Below, piece after piece: positions 34,022-43,546 of a stretch of 64,000 bases of DNA (its first letter is position 1; every line of letters begins with the position of its first letter). The stretch spans positions 415,889 to 479,888 of the forward strand of contig NZ_MINN01000096.1 of NCBI RefSeq assembly GCF_001877785.1, in the 5' to 3' direction. The DNA comes from Rossellomorea aquimaris (GTDB taxonomy: Bacteria > Bacillota > Bacilli > Bacillales > Bacillaceae_B). Under the pieces are notes generated by a model. It was not told where the DNA came from and searched no databases. It was given only the letters and a program-made list of their open reading frames with translations. The translations under genes were made by a program, and so were the position numbers.

Positions 34022-35125
34022 CAAACTATATTCTTCCCTGAGCTCACAAACTTCCTTCAACCGCTTCTCATTAAGACCTACTCCAATACCCGGCTTGTCA
34101 AATCTTTTCACCATTCCGTTCTCAACAACGATCGGGATGTCTATGATGTCTTCATCCCAATACTTGGATGATGAGGAGATGTCTCCTGGAATAGAGATTC
34201 CTTCAAGGGTGGACAGGCTGATGTTATGGGCACGCGATACTCCGAATTCAATCATGCCCCCGCACCACAATCTGATTCCGCTTTCCATACAGAGGCGGTA
34301 GATATCCAGTGCAGAATTATATCCTCCGACCCTTCCCAGCTTCAGGTTGACGACTCTGCAGCTGTTCAGGTGAATCGCACTTTTCATGTCGCTTGGAGTC
34401 ACGATGCTTTCATCGAGACATATGGGTGTCTCAAGTTTTGTTTGAAGAATGCTGTGCTCAACAAGATCGTCCACTCCAAGGGGCTGTTCGATCATTTCCA
34501 GGCGGAATTCATCAAGGGATTTCAAGTGGCCGGCGTCATCCAGCTCATAAGCAGAATTCGCGTCCGCCAAAAGGGTTAGATGAGGAAATTCCTCTCGTAA
34601 TGCACGGACAACGTCAATATCCGCTCCCTTTGAAATTTTGATCTTTATCCGTTCATAGCCAGCTTCGATCAGATCCCTGGCCTGGGTGATCATCCCATCA
34701 ATGGCACCTGCCCCCACGACGGCACCTGCCAGTACTTTTTCACGTGTCCCGCCAAGCAAATCCCAAAGCGGCTTATCCTGCTGCCTCGCATACAAATCCC
34801 AGACCGCCATTTCCAGGGAAGCTTTCGCCATTGCGTTCCCTCTTACAGTATCAAAGAGCTCACTCAATTCTTTCGGATGGTTAACTCCATGACGCTCGAG
34901 TAAAGGAATCAATACATCTTTCAGCATGTGAAAAGAAGTTTTCACCGTCTCTTCCGTATACCATGGTGTTGAAAAGGCTACAACTTCGCCTAAACCAATC
35001 AGCCCGTCCTTGTCCTCGATCTCAATGATGATGCCTTCCCTGGATTCAACACGCTGAAGATGAGTGACAAACGGATTTTTCAAAGGCATAGAAATGATAT
35101 GGAGTCTGATTTTTTTAAGATTCAC
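34019..35125 (-). CDS. menC: o-succinylbenzoate synthase
   Basis: 368-aa enolase-superfamily enzyme that dehydrates SHCHC to o-succinylbenzoate in menaquinone synthesis. Catalytic Lys pair in KIKIS (161-165), metal ligands D188 (LLADAN), E213 (MIEQPLG) and D238 (CLDES). The start is GTG at 35125 with AAAGGGG about 10 bases upstream. It overlaps the end of menE by 11 bases. It is the last gene of the men operon. Members of this MenC group often also racemise N-acylamino acids; nothing here decides on that. Confidence 0.95.
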   Translation of the reverse strand: MNLKKIRLHIISMPLKNPFVTHLQRVESREGIIIEIEDKDGLIGLGEVVAFSTPWYTEETVKTSFHMLKDVLIPLLERHGVNHPKELSELFDTVRGNAMAKASLEMAVWDLYARQQDKPLWDLLGGTREKVLAGAVVGAGAIDGMITQARDLIEAGYERIKIKISKGADIDVVRALREEFPHLTLLADANSAYELDDAGHLKSLDEFRLEMIEQPLGVDDLVEHSILQTKLETPICLDESIVTPSDMKSAIHLNSCRVVNLKLGRVGGYNSALDIYRLCMESGIRLWCGGMIEFGVSRAHNISLSTLEGISIPGDISSSSKYWDEDIIDIPIVVENGMVKRFDKPGIGVGLNEKRLKEVCELREEYSL

Positions 35126-36605
35126 CTCTGTACACCCCTTTCTCCCAATGATCTCTCAGTACCCGTCTCAATATTTTATTGGAAGCATTCCGGGGGATTT
35201 CATCCACAAAGACGCATCTTTCAGGCTGCTTGTAAGAAGCCAGTCTGCTTTTACAGAAAGATAAAACATCGTCCTCACTGAGTGTATCCCCCCTTCCTTT
35301 AACAATGAATGCACAGGGAACCTGTCCCCACTGCTCACTTGGAATCCCCGCAACCCCAACATCTTCAATGCCCGGATGGGATGTAAGTACACTTTCGATT
35401 TCTGCGGGATATACATTTTCGCCGCCGGAAATGATGAGATCCGAACGGCGGTCCAGAACGAATAAGAATCCCTCTTCATCAACATAGCCGATATCCCCTG
35501 TCGACAACCACCCGTCATGGAAGCTCTTATGATTCGCTTCCTCCCGTTTATAATATCCTTCGGTGACATTGGGTCCCTTCACAAAGATTTCACCTTCTTC
35601 GCCTGCCCCTGCCTCATTGTCATCTTTCATAATTTTAAGCTGAGAGGGAAACAACGGTTTCCCTGCCGACCCAAGCTTGGACAGACTGTATTCCGGGGAG
35701 AGCGTCACGATTTGAGATGACGTTTCCGTCATGCCGTATGTTTGGAATACTGGGATATGTTTATCTCTGCACACCTCCAGCAGTGGAAGAGGCGCCGGCC
35801 CCCCGCCAAGAAGCATACAGCGGAAATTCTCATGATAAGATCCATCATCCAAATCTTTCACCAGCCTCTGCAGCATATTGCTGACCGCAGACATGATCGT
35901 AATCGACCCGTCTTTTAATTCCTTGGTGATCCGTCCGGCGTCGAATTTTTCAAACAGCCTGACACCCATCCCGTAAATGACACTCCTCATCAGGATGGAA
36001 TAGCCGCTGATGTGGAACAGCGGAACCGAACACAGCCAGGTATCATTTTCACTTATACCGAGATTCAGCGAAGAACCGATTGCGCTCCACCAGTGATTTC
36101 CATATGTCTGCAGCACGCCCTTCGGTGCACCGGTCGTCCCGGAGGTATACATAACGGAACATACTCCGTCTAACTGAAAATGATCCTTTATTTCAAAATG
36201 AGTAAGAGATGTGCAGTCTAGGTCTGATATCTTCACTTTTTGAACGTTCTGGTCCTGAAGTTTTTCATAAAACGCATCATCTACAATGACTGTGCCAAGA
36301 TTCACGTCTCTGATTTGGAAAGCAAGCTCACCCGGGCTTAACCGATGGTTCAGTAGCACAGCCTTCAAACCAAGCTGCTGCACTGCATGGATGATGGTGA
36401 CCGCTTCGACAGTATTTCCGATCATCAGACCGATGAAGGAGGCACGGGAATCTTTAATATAAGTGTTGATCTTCCCTGCGGTCTCAACTGTCATCTCCCA
36501 TAGTTCTTTAAATGTATAATCACGGTCATCACTTTTCATTGCGACACGGCCAGGGGTCAAATATGTTCTCTGTTTAAGCCAATTCGGCATTTGCTGGGAA
36601 GTCAT
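35115..36605 (-). CDS. menE: o-succinylbenzoate-CoA ligase
   Basis: 496-aa AMP-forming acyl-CoA synthetase. P-loop VMYTSGTTGAPKG is at 151-163, the adenine motif QTYGMTE near 307, and the hinge DRRSDLIISGGENVYPAEIE near 398, with C-terminal catalytic Lys in NASNKILRR. It activates o-succinylbenzoate to its CoA ester for MenB. The start has GGAG nine bases upstream. A terminator hairpin stands between menB and this gene, so it may be partly uncoupled from the upstream men genes. Confidence 0.95.
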   Translation of the reverse strand: MTSQQMPNWLKQRTYLTPGRVAMKSDDRDYTFKELWEMTVETAGKINTYIKDSRASFIGLMIGNTVEAVTIIHAVQQLGLKAVLLNHRLSPGELAFQIRDVNLGTVIVDDAFYEKLQDQNVQKVKISDLDCTSLTHFEIKDHFQLDGVCSVMYTSGTTGAPKGVLQTYGNHWWSAIGSSLNLGISENDTWLCSVPLFHISGYSILMRSVIYGMGVRLFEKFDAGRITKELKDGSITIMSAVSNMLQRLVKDLDDGSYHENFRCMLLGGGPAPLPLLEVCRDKHIPVFQTYGMTETSSQIVTLSPEYSLSKLGSAGKPLFPSQLKIMKDDNEAGAGEEGEIFVKGPNVTEGYYKREEANHKSFHDGWLSTGDIGYVDEEGFLFVLDRRSDLIISGGENVYPAEIESVLTSHPGIEDVGVAGIPSEQWGQVPCAFIVKGRGDTLSEDDVLSFCKSRLASYKQPERCVFVDEIPRNASNKILRRVLRDHWEKGVYRGES

Positions 36606-36654
36606 AATCTCTACTCCAATCCGTTAAAGTTATAAGGGGACACTTCTTTTTTAA

Positions 36655-36692
36655 AAAATAAAAAACCTGATGAATCGTCGAGATTCATCAGG
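36655..36692 (-). terminator. internal terminator between menB and menE
   Basis: CCTGATGAATC pairs with GATTCATCAGG around TCGAC, then TTTTTTATTTTTT on the minus strand. It is a complete intrinsic terminator inside an otherwise compact operon. Confidence 0.88.
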
Positions 36693-36702
36693 CTGCCCTT
36701 CA

Positions 36703-37521
36703 TTAAGGGAAACGAGGGAATTGTCCGAAGTCCGGTTTGCGTTTTTCTTTGAACGAGTCTCGACCCTCTTTAGCTTCATCAGTTGTGTAATAGAGAAGTG
36801 TCGCGTCTCCTGCAAGCTGCTGAAGTCCAGCCAGACCGTCTGTGTCGGCGTTGAACGCAGCTTTGAGGAAGCGAAGTGCAGTCGGGCTCTTCTCAAGCAT
36901 TTCAGAAGCCCACTGAACCGTTTCTTCTTCAAGTTTATCCAATGGTACAACCGTATTGACAAGACCCATGTCAAGAGCTTCTTGGGCATTGTATTGACGG
37001 CATAGATACCAGATTTCCTTTGCTTTCTTATGACCTACGATACGTGCAAGATATCCTGAGCCATATCCGGCATCGAAGCTTCCCACTTTCGGTCCTGTCT
37101 GCCCGAAGATTGCGTTATCAGCAGCAATTGTGATATCACACACGACATGAAGGACGTGGCCGCCGCCGATTGCGTATCCGGAAACCATCGCAATGACCGG
37201 TTTAGGGATGACACGAATCAAACGCTGCAAGTCCAAGACATTCAGACGTGGAATTTCATCTTCACCTACGTAACCGCCGTGTCCGCGCACACTTTGGTCT
37301 CCGCCGGAACAGAATGCTTTTTCGCCTGCCCCCGCAAGAACGATTACGCCTACTTCAGAATCATCACGTGCATAAGCAAACGCGTCGATGAGTTCCATTA
37401 CCGTTTTAGGTGTGAAAGCGTTGTGAACTTCCGGACGGTTGATCGTGATTTTCGCGATCCCGTTGTATGTTTCGTATAAAATTTCTTCGTAATTTCTTTT
37501 TGAAACCCATTCAAAAGCCAT
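36703..37521 (-). CDS. menB: 1,4-dihydroxy-2-naphthoyl-CoA synthase
   Basis: 272-aa crotonase-family enzyme that cyclises OSB-CoA to DHNA-CoA. Oxyanion-hole residues in FCSGGDQ (near 92-98) and [11 protein letters not shown] (near 135-145), and [14 protein letters not shown] with the catalytic Asp. The ribosome site AAGGAGG lies within the end of menH, and only one base separates the menH stop from this ATG. Length equals the B. subtilis protein. Confidence 0.97.
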   Translation of the reverse strand: MAFEWVSKRNYEEILYETYNGIAKITINRPEVHNAFTPKTVMELIDAFAYARDDSEVGVIVLAGAGEKAFCSGGDQSVRGHGGYVGEDEIPRLNVLDLQRLIRVIPKPVIAMVSGYAIGGGHVLHVVCDITIAADNAIFGQTGPKVGSFDAGYGSGYLARIVGHKKAKEIWYLCRQYNAQEALDMGLVNTVVPLDKLEEETVQWASEMLEKSPTALRFLKAAFNADTDGLAGLQQLAGDATLLYYTTDEAKEGRDSFKEKRKPDFGQFPRFP

Positions 37522-37522
37522 A

Positions 37523-38347
37523 TTAGAAATCCTCCTTTATGTAATTGAATAAAACTTCCTTTACTATTGTACCAAACTTTCGAGGATCTTCCACATGAAT
37601 TGCATGACCCGTGTCGAAAAAAGAGATAATTTCTGAGTCGGGGATGCTCATCTTCATTTCATCCGCAATCGCCGCAAATTTACGGTCAAGCTCCCCTACA
37701 AACAGAATTACCGGGAAGGGCAGGCTCTCAAGAGCACCCCACCAAGACGGTTGTGTTCCGGTACCCATCCCCTTCAGGCTGTTTGATAAACCAACAGGGG
37801 ATTGCTGAAGCCGCTGCGCCCGGATCCTTTCCCTCACCTCTTGCGGCAATTTTTTCTGTGTGGAGAACAAAGGGATGTCCTCCCAGAATTTCACGAAAGA
37901 TTGCAATCCTTCATCCATGATCTTGTCAGCAAGGATATGGTCCCTTTCGCGTCTTTCCTGTTGTTCTTCATTGGTTTTCAGACCCGGGGATGCACTTTCC
38001 AGTATGAGTACACTGACCGTTTCACTGAATAGGTTTGAATAATGAAGGGCCAGTCTGCCTCCCATTGAATAGCCTACAAAGGCTGCTTTTTTGATATGGA
38101 GCTCATTCAATATCGCTTTGATATCTTCAGAGGCTGCATCCATCGCGTACCTGTCAGCATCCAAGGGAGAATCCGTTTTCCCGTGGCCGATGATATCAAT
38201 GGAGATGCACTGGTACATCCCCTTTAACAAATCAGTCACTTCACTCCATGTCCGTGTGTCACCTGTAAAGCCATGAAGAAATACTACGGGAAATCCTTCT
38301 CCTTTGACATCTACAAAGTAATCGATCTCATTCACCCGGAGAATCAT
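37523..38347 (-). CDS. menH: SHCHC synthase MenH (YtxM)
   Basis: 274-aa alpha/beta hydrolase-fold lyase that removes pyruvate from SEPHCHC. The oxyanion HGFTGD is at 25-30, the nucleophile elbow GYSMGG at 92-97 (Ser94), and GHAIHVEDP near the C-terminus holds the catalytic His. It overlaps the menD stop by ATGA. Confidence 0.93.
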   Translation of the reverse strand: MILRVNEIDYFVDVKGEGFPVVFLHGFTGDTRTWSEVTDLLKGMYQCISIDIIGHGKTDSPLDADRYAMDAASEDIKAILNELHIKKAAFVGYSMGGRLALHYSNLFSETVSVLILESASPGLKTNEEQQERRERDHILADKIMDEGLQSFVKFWEDIPLFSTQKKLPQEVRERIRAQRLQQSPVGLSNSLKGMGTGTQPSWWGALESLPFPVILFVGELDRKFAAIADEMKMSIPDSEIISFFDTGHAIHVEDPRKFGTIVKEVLFNYIKEDF

Positions 38348-40080
38348 GGGGTATTCCCTTTCAACTCAGAAACTATTTCCTGGGAAACAAAATTCCACAA
38401 ATTACGATGAATTGCTACATTTTCTTCCCGGTTTGTCAGGACTTCTATGATCTTGATTCCTTTTTTCCCCCCTGCGTTGGAAAGTGCAGAAGCTATGTCG
38501 ATTTCTTCTTTTACAAGCTGATAATCCGCCCCATAGAAGGCTGCTGCTGAAGAAAAGTCCAAATCCATCGGGGTGCCGAATAATTCTTCGAAATAAGTTC
38601 CTTCACTTGCCTGCGGCAGGAAGGAGAAAATGCCACCGCCGTTATTATTCATCACCACGATCGTCATATCAAGACCATATTTCTTTGCAACCAGAAGACC
38701 GTTCAGGTCATGGAAAAACGCAAGGTCCCCGATCAGCAGATAAAGGGGAGTGTTACCCGTACTCATCCCAAGTGCTGTCGAAACGACTCCGTCTATTCCA
38801 TTCGCCCCGCGGTTGGCATGCACGGAGATTTTTTTGTCATTAGTGAAGAAAAACGTATCGATATCCCGAATCGGCATGGAATTGCTTGCAAATATCGATG
38901 CACCTTCCGGCAGCAGCTCTATCAGCTGTTTGACGGCTTTCCCTTCGTTCCACGGCTGGTCATCGGCCTGAAGGATCCTTCTAGAAATATCATTCGCTTT
39001 TTTCCACTTGTGCAGCCATCCCGCATCTTTCTTTTCTGCCCCTGCCATCAAATCATGACAGAATGATTCCTCATCACTGTAGATGAATTCAGTGGCCATC
39101 GCTGTAGGATCCTGCCATTCCTCTCCGCTGCTGACGACCCAATACGGTACGTCGGGCAGTTCCTTAATGAATAATGTCAGCGGTTTAGAAACAGGCATGG
39201 AACCAAACCGGATGATGATATCGGGCTGCAGATTCGCAAGGACTTCCTTCGTTTTTAAGATAGCATCGTATGTTTCTATGACATTCTCCTTGGAATGCAA
39301 TCCGCTCCTTACCCCGGAAAGAGGGTCCGCTGCGACAGGGAATCCGTACTGTTCAGAGAACGCCATGATCGAATCGACGGCCGAGCTGTCAACCCCCGGT
39401 CCGCAGACAATCAGTCCGTGCTGCTTTTCCCTTAATATACGAAGCAGGTCATCACGCATCTCCGGCGTCAATCCCCGGACGCCGTTTATGACCCGTTTAT
39501 CACGTATGCCGGGAGTAAACGTTGATTCGTCTAAAGCAGGTATCAACGGCTCCCTGATCGGGAAGTTAAAATGAACCGGTCCTGCCGGCACTGACAATGC
39601 CATACTCACACCTCTGGCAGCTGAAGATTTTGCATACTTCAATATACCGGCTGAAGATTCCGGCAATGCCATATCGACACTCCACTTGACATGCTTCCCG
39701 TACAGATCAAGCTGATTGATCGCCTGAGGGGCACCGACTTCCCGAAGCTCGTGCGGACGGTCGGCTGTCAGCACAATCAAAGGAACCTTCGCATAGCGCG
39801 CTTCGATGACGGCAGGATAATAATTGGCTGCAGCCGTTCCAGACGTGCAAAGAATCGCAACAGGCTTTTGTTTTGCCTTTGCGATCCCAAGTCCAAAGAA
39901 TGCAGCCGAACGTTCATCGACGTTGATATACGTTTTCACCCCGGGGTGATGAGTAAAAAGCAGCGCCAAAGGAGTAGAACGGGATCCCGGGCTTATGACC
40001 ACCTCGTCTACTCCATTTCCGACTAATTCATCGATATATGCCGCTAAATAACTTGTTAATCTTTGTTGATGTTCATCCAT
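38344..40080 (-). CDS. menD: SEPHCHC synthase MenD
   Basis: 578-aa thiamine diphosphate enzyme that joins 2-oxoglutarate and isochorismate. The N-terminal VISPGSRSTPLALL and ThDP glutamate in VDERSAAFFGLG are visible (near 27-40 and 54-65), and the C-terminal GDLAFFHDLNGLL with metal-binding MNNNGGGIFSFLP (near 430-470). The start overlaps the menF end by eight bases. First committed step after MenF. Confidence 0.97.
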   Translation of the reverse strand: MDEHQQRLTSYLAAYIDELVGNGVDEVVISPGSRSTPLALLFTHHPGVKTYINVDERSAAFFGLGIAKAKQKPVAILCTSGTAAANYYPAVIEARYAKVPLIVLTADRPHELREVGAPQAINQLDLYGKHVKWSVDMALPESSAGILKYAKSSAARGVSMALSVPAGPVHFNFPIREPLIPALDESTFTPGIRDKRVINGVRGLTPEMRDDLLRILREKQHGLIVCGPGVDSSAVDSIMAFSEQYGFPVAADPLSGVRSGLHSKENVIETYDAILKTKEVLANLQPDIIIRFGSMPVSKPLTLFIKELPDVPYWVVSSGEEWQDPTAMATEFIYSDEESFCHDLMAGAEKKDAGWLHKWKKANDISRRILQADDQPWNEGKAVKQLIELLPEGASIFASNSMPIRDIDTFFFTNDKKISVHANRGANGIDGVVSTALGMSTGNTPLYLLIGDLAFFHDLNGLLVAKKYGLDMTIVVMNNNGGGIFSFLPQASEGTYFEELFGTPMDLDFSSAAAFYGADYQLVKEEIDIASALSNAGGKKGIKIIEVLTNREENVAIHRNLWNFVSQEIVSELKGNTP

Positions 40081-41482
40081 TGATGTTTCCCCCTAATGCT
40101 CTCAGCATTGGCCGGAATTTCATTTGTGTTTCCTTGAATTCCGTTTCAGGATCGGAATCTGCCACAATTCCGCAGCCTGCGTATATATACGATTCTTTAC
40201 CTTGAAGGAGCCCCGAACGGATCGCTACTGCAAATTCTCCGTTACCGTAGGCATCCAGCCAGCCTGATGGTCCTGCATATAAACCTCTGTCCATCTTTTC
40301 TTCCTGTCTGATAACATGGAGGGCCTCCTCCCTCGGGACGCCGCCCAATGCAGGTGTAGGATGCAGCTTTTCAACCATATCAAGAAGGGAAGTCTGTTTT
40401 GAAGCCCGGCCTGTAACGGGTGTATATAAATGCTGTATATCTTTCATCTTCATCAGTCCCGGCTGTTCGGGCAGTGAAAGATCGCTGCAGAACGGCTCAA
40501 GTGCCTGATGGATGTTCTCGACGACCAGATGATGCTCATAACGATTCTTTTCATCATTCAGAAGTTCTGCTCCGAGCATCTCATCCTCTTCTATCGTTTG
40601 TCCCCGGGCTATCGATCCCGCCAGGCAGGTGGAGAGTACTTCTTCGCCGGTCTTCTTGACAAGACGTTCGGGAGTAGCGCCGATGAAGCAGCTCCCGTTG
40701 CGTTCGAAACTGAAGATAAAGCTGTCAGGCTGCTGCTTCCAAAGATTATCCAGAACAAAGTCAGATGTGACCGGGGCATCGAAGCTGACTTTGCATTTAC
40801 GCGCAAGCACCACTTTTTCCATGCTGCCGCCCCTTAGTTCATCCACTACATTCTGTACCGACGTCTTCCATTCCTCCGGCTTGTAATCCTCAACTTCGGA
40901 AACTGTTGTCTCATCAGGAACCGTCGGGAATTTTGACTTACTGATGAGTTCATCTTTAATACGCATCAGCTTGTCCAAAGAATCCTCATCATGATGGGAA
41001 CCGCATAACATATTTACAGTCAGATAATCCGCTTCCTTAGACTTAGTCAGCATGATGGATGGAACCTGAAGCGTGCCGTCAGCAAACTCATCCCATTCCG
41101 ATCCTCTCTGATTCAGCGGATCGAAGCGGAATCCTCCGAAAAGAAGGGGACCGGTACCGGCCCAGTTCTCCAGGGAAAGAATGACACCATATTCAATAAA
41201 GCGCTTCCACTCTTTCTCAACCGCAAAAAACTGATCTTTTTCCTCTTCAGTAGAAATCGTGCAAGCCGCTCCCAGACCGGCGATTGTAATTGTATGATCC
41301 CTGTCCTTCCACATAAATCTTGTACCTTCATACAAAACTTTTCCTTCATTATAGAAGGAAAGTGGATCGACAGCATCGATCTTCTCCACGATGCTGAACA
41401 GGACCGGGCGCCTATATTGTCTGGCCTTTTCCATGGCTGTATCAAATGCTTTTTCAATATTGGTTTTATGGATGGTAACCAA
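40073..41482 (-). CDS. menF: isochorismate synthase MenF
   Basis: 469-aa chorismate-binding enzyme. TTG at 41482 is chosen as start: GGGGGAA lies about six bases upstream and the resulting N-terminus (M)VTIHKTNIEKAF aligns with B. subtilis MenF (471 aa); the frame extends 18 codons further without a site. Conserved EEDEMLGAELLNDEKNRYEH, LHPTPALGGVPREEAL and AGCGIVADSDPETEF segments are intact. First gene of the men operon, behind a sigma-A promoter with a dyad in its spacer. Confidence 0.95.
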   Translation of the reverse strand: MVTIHKTNIEKAFDTAMEKARQYRRPVLFSIVEKIDAVDPLSFYNEGKVLYEGTRFMWKDRDHTITIAGLGAACTISTEEEKDQFFAVEKEWKRFIEYGVILSLENWAGTGPLLFGGFRFDPLNQRGSEWDEFADGTLQVPSIMLTKSKEADYLTVNMLCGSHHDEDSLDKLMRIKDELISKSKFPTVPDETTVSEVEDYKPEEWKTSVQNVVDELRGGSMEKVVLARKCKVSFDAPVTSDFVLDNLWKQQPDSFIFSFERNGSCFIGATPERLVKKTGEEVLSTCLAGSIARGQTIEEDEMLGAELLNDEKNRYEHHLVVENIHQALEPFCSDLSLPEQPGLMKMKDIQHLYTPVTGRASKQTSLLDMVEKLHPTPALGGVPREEALHVIRQEEKMDRGLYAGPSGWLDAYGNGEFAVAIRSGLLQGKESYIYAGCGIVADSDPETEFKETQMKFRPMLRALGGNING

Positions 41483-41527
41483 CCCGAATTCCCCCAAACA
41501 ATCACGTACATGATCAAAACTTATTAT

Positions 41528-41556
41528 AAGATACACCTCACTCTGAGATGTGTCAA
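41528..41556 (-). promoter_or_regulatory. men operon promoter with operator-like dyad
   Basis: TTGACA and TATCTT on the minus strand with a 17-bp spacer. The dyad ACACATCTCA/TGAGGTGT (41533-41553) sits between and overlaps both hexamers, where a repressor would block polymerase. The binding factor is unknown. Confidence 0.75.
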
Positions 41557-41766
41557 CGATGTGTATGACAACTAAACATTTATATCCTTATTATATAATA
41601 AACCCTTTTTACCTATTTGAGAAACCTAAAGGGTTGTAAAAGTGCTCAAATAATGGAAGACCTGTTTAACCCGCTAATGATTTCCGGGCAATACTTCGGC
41701 TGCGACTCACTCTCCTGGAGCATCATTTCTTCTTATATAGCATAATTCACCATCTGTAAAAAAAGA

Positions 41767-41795
41767 TTGACACTGTCCACTCGTTTACCTACACT
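41767..41795 (+). promoter_or_regulatory. menA promoter
   Basis: TTGACA and TACACT with a 17-bp spacer, about 65 bp upstream of the menA ATG. The gap 41483-41858 between menF and menA holds the two divergent promoters. I see no further gene. Confidence 0.75.
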
Positions 41796-41858
41796 TTAAT
41801 CTGTAAAGGAATTGTAATGTTTTCAGAAAAATTCCTTCAATTTTAAGGAGAGAGATGC

Positions 41859-42782
41859 ATGGCACATCAAATGACAAATACAATAGAAGCGGATAAAGGC
41901 TGGAAGATCTGGTGGCAGCTCACAAGGCCCCATACGCTGACCGCAGCTTTCGTTCCGGTTCTGCTCGGGACGGTTCTTGCCCTTCAATATACAGACGTTA
42001 AAATTTCAGTGTTTTTAGCAATGCTGGCGGCTTCCCTGCTCATCCAGGCCGCTACGAATATGTTCAATGAGTACTATGACTATAAGCGCGGGCTCGACAC
42101 AGAACACTCTGTCGGGATCGGCGGGGCCATCGTCCGGAACGGCGTGAAGCCTTCGACGGTTATGACCATCGCCTTTTCATTTTACGGAATTGCCCTGCTG
42201 TTAGGGTTTTACATTGTAGTTAACAGCACATGGTGGCTGGCAGTGATCGGATTAATATGCATGGCCGCAGGTTATTTTTACACCGGGGGGCCGATGCCGA
42301 TTGCCTACACACCGCTTGGTGAAATTGTTGCGGGACTATTCATGGGACTCATCATCATCCTGATTTCTTTTTACATCCAGACTGGAACGATCACGGCAGA
42401 AAGCATCCTTATTTCCGTGCCTGTTTCCATACTTGTAGGACTGATCTTAATGGCCAACAACATCAGGGACCTGGATGGAGATAAAGAAAACGGCCGCAAA
42501 ACCGTCGCCATCCTGCTTGGCAAAAAAGGAGCCATCGTCCTGCTCGGAAGCATGTTCTTCTTAACTTACGCATGGACAGCCGGTTTGGTACTGTTTGGAG
42601 ACATGTCCCCGTGGATTTTGGTTGCTTATCTTAGTATTCCAAAAGCCGTGAAAGCTACAAAAGGCTTTATTGGAAAAACCCAGCCGCTCGAAATGATGCC
42701 GGCGATGAAAGCGACAGCCCAGACAAATACAATCTTTGGTTTTCTGCTTTCCATCGGGCTGTTGTTTGCATACTTCTTTTAA
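41859..42782 (+). CDS. menA: 1,4-dihydroxy-2-naphthoate prenyltransferase
   Basis: 307-aa UbiA-type membrane enzyme that attaches the polyprenyl tail to DHNA. The first Asp-rich motif reads NEYYDYKRGLDTEH near residues 67-80 and the second DLDGDKENGRKT near 203-214. Eight to nine hydrophobic segments. AAGGAGAG precedes the ATG. In B. subtilis menA lies apart from menFDHBEC; here it is divergent next to menF. Confidence 0.95.
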   Translation: MAHQMTNTIEADKGWKIWWQLTRPHTLTAAFVPVLLGTVLALQYTDVKISVFLAMLAASLLIQAATNMFNEYYDYKRGLDTEHSVGIGGAIVRNGVKPSTVMTIAFSFYGIALLLGFYIVVNSTWWLAVIGLICMAAGYFYTGGPMPIAYTPLGEIVAGLFMGLIIILISFYIQTGTITAESILISVPVSILVGLILMANNIRDLDGDKENGRKTVAILLGKKGAIVLLGSMFFLTYAWTAGLVLFGDMSPWILVAYLSIPKAVKATKGFIGKTQPLEMMPAMKATAQTNTIFGFLLSIGLLFAYFF

Positions 42783-42800
42783 TACCTTTCACTATAGCTA

Positions 42801-42834
42801 AAAACCGGGTTGGTCGATGCCCGGTTTTTTATTT
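42801..42834 (+). terminator. menA terminator
   Basis: AAAACCGGG pairs with CCCGGTTTT across a 9-10-base loop, followed by T run. Confidence 0.85.
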
Positions 42835-42893
42835 TTCAATAAGGGCATTAATTTGCAGTGAATGGAATGGAAAAATTGGAAACTTCGACTACA

Positions 42894-42972
42894 GGCACAA
42901 ACTTTGAATACCGGAACAATTATCAGGTTTCCGGCACAATAATTTTAAAATCGGAACAATTATTGTTCCAGC
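42894..42972. repeat. 20-bp periodic array after menA
   Basis: Four units of 19, 20, 20 and 20 bp beginning GGCACAA, GGAACAA, GGCACAA, GGAACAA (42894, 42913, 42933, 42953). Second halves vary. The gap 42783-43546 holds the terminator, this array and the nested repeats A and B. No gene is visible. Confidence 0.6.
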
Positions 42973-43108
42973 GACGACCTGGAAAGGTTTTTACGATAAT
43001 AAAAACTACATATAAAGTCCATTACGGAATAAACAAGCAGAAATTAATCTAGAAAAAAGCGTTTGCCAAATAATTTAGCGGAAAAAATCAATTTTTCAGC
43101 TTATGACA

Positions 43109-43379
43109 GCTGTTGAATGGAGTGCAAGACGAAGACTCCTATCAGAAAAGCGGAAAGGCTATACCTAGAGCGGGACAGTTAGAAAAGCGGAGGCGGCTCG
43201 TTCAGAGACGACAAGCATAAGACAGGGCATCCGGAAAGGCGGGTTTTGCCTTTTTGGATGCCCTGTCTTATGTCTCGAGTCTCTAGCCGCCGGAGCTGGA
43301 CAAGTGAGACCCCGCAGTAGCGAAGAGGAGGCTCACGGGCTACCCGCGGAAAGCGTAGTCTTGCACGGATATCAACAGC
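43109..43379. repeat. dispersed repeat A, copy 2, interrupted by repeat B
   Basis: Outer ends GCTGTTGA and TCAACAGC with GTGCAAGAC/GTCTTGCAC inner arms, as in copy 1 but on the opposite strand. The segment GTGAGACCCCGCAG to TGCACGG follows repeat B. The interior also holds a short B-like piece (43144-43180). Confidence 0.75.
43181..43302. repeat. dispersed repeat B, full copy 1, nested in repeat A
   Basis: 122 bp from AGAAAAGCGGAGGCGGCTCG to AGCCGCCGGAGCTGGACA. The centre is a long hairpin: GCATAAGACAGGGCATCC with GGATGCCCTGTCTTATG around a short second stem (GGCGGGTTTTGCC). It interrupts repeat A. Confidence 0.8.
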
Positions 43380-43546
43380 GTTATTAATACCCTGTTCTGA
43401 ATTGTTCTTCTCTAGCTTATCGTTTGTTGTGCCCCATGCTCTTTTTTATGTTTTAATCAGTCCACTTTCGGATAAAGTATGATTAGACCAAAAAAGTGAT
43501 CCGGCATTCAACGCCGGACGTCTAAATGAAGGATGTGAGAAGATTG

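Noticed and set aside
42894..42972. CRISPR or tandem-repeat gene
   Set aside because: Units are 20 bp and only half conserved, without spacers or an open frame.
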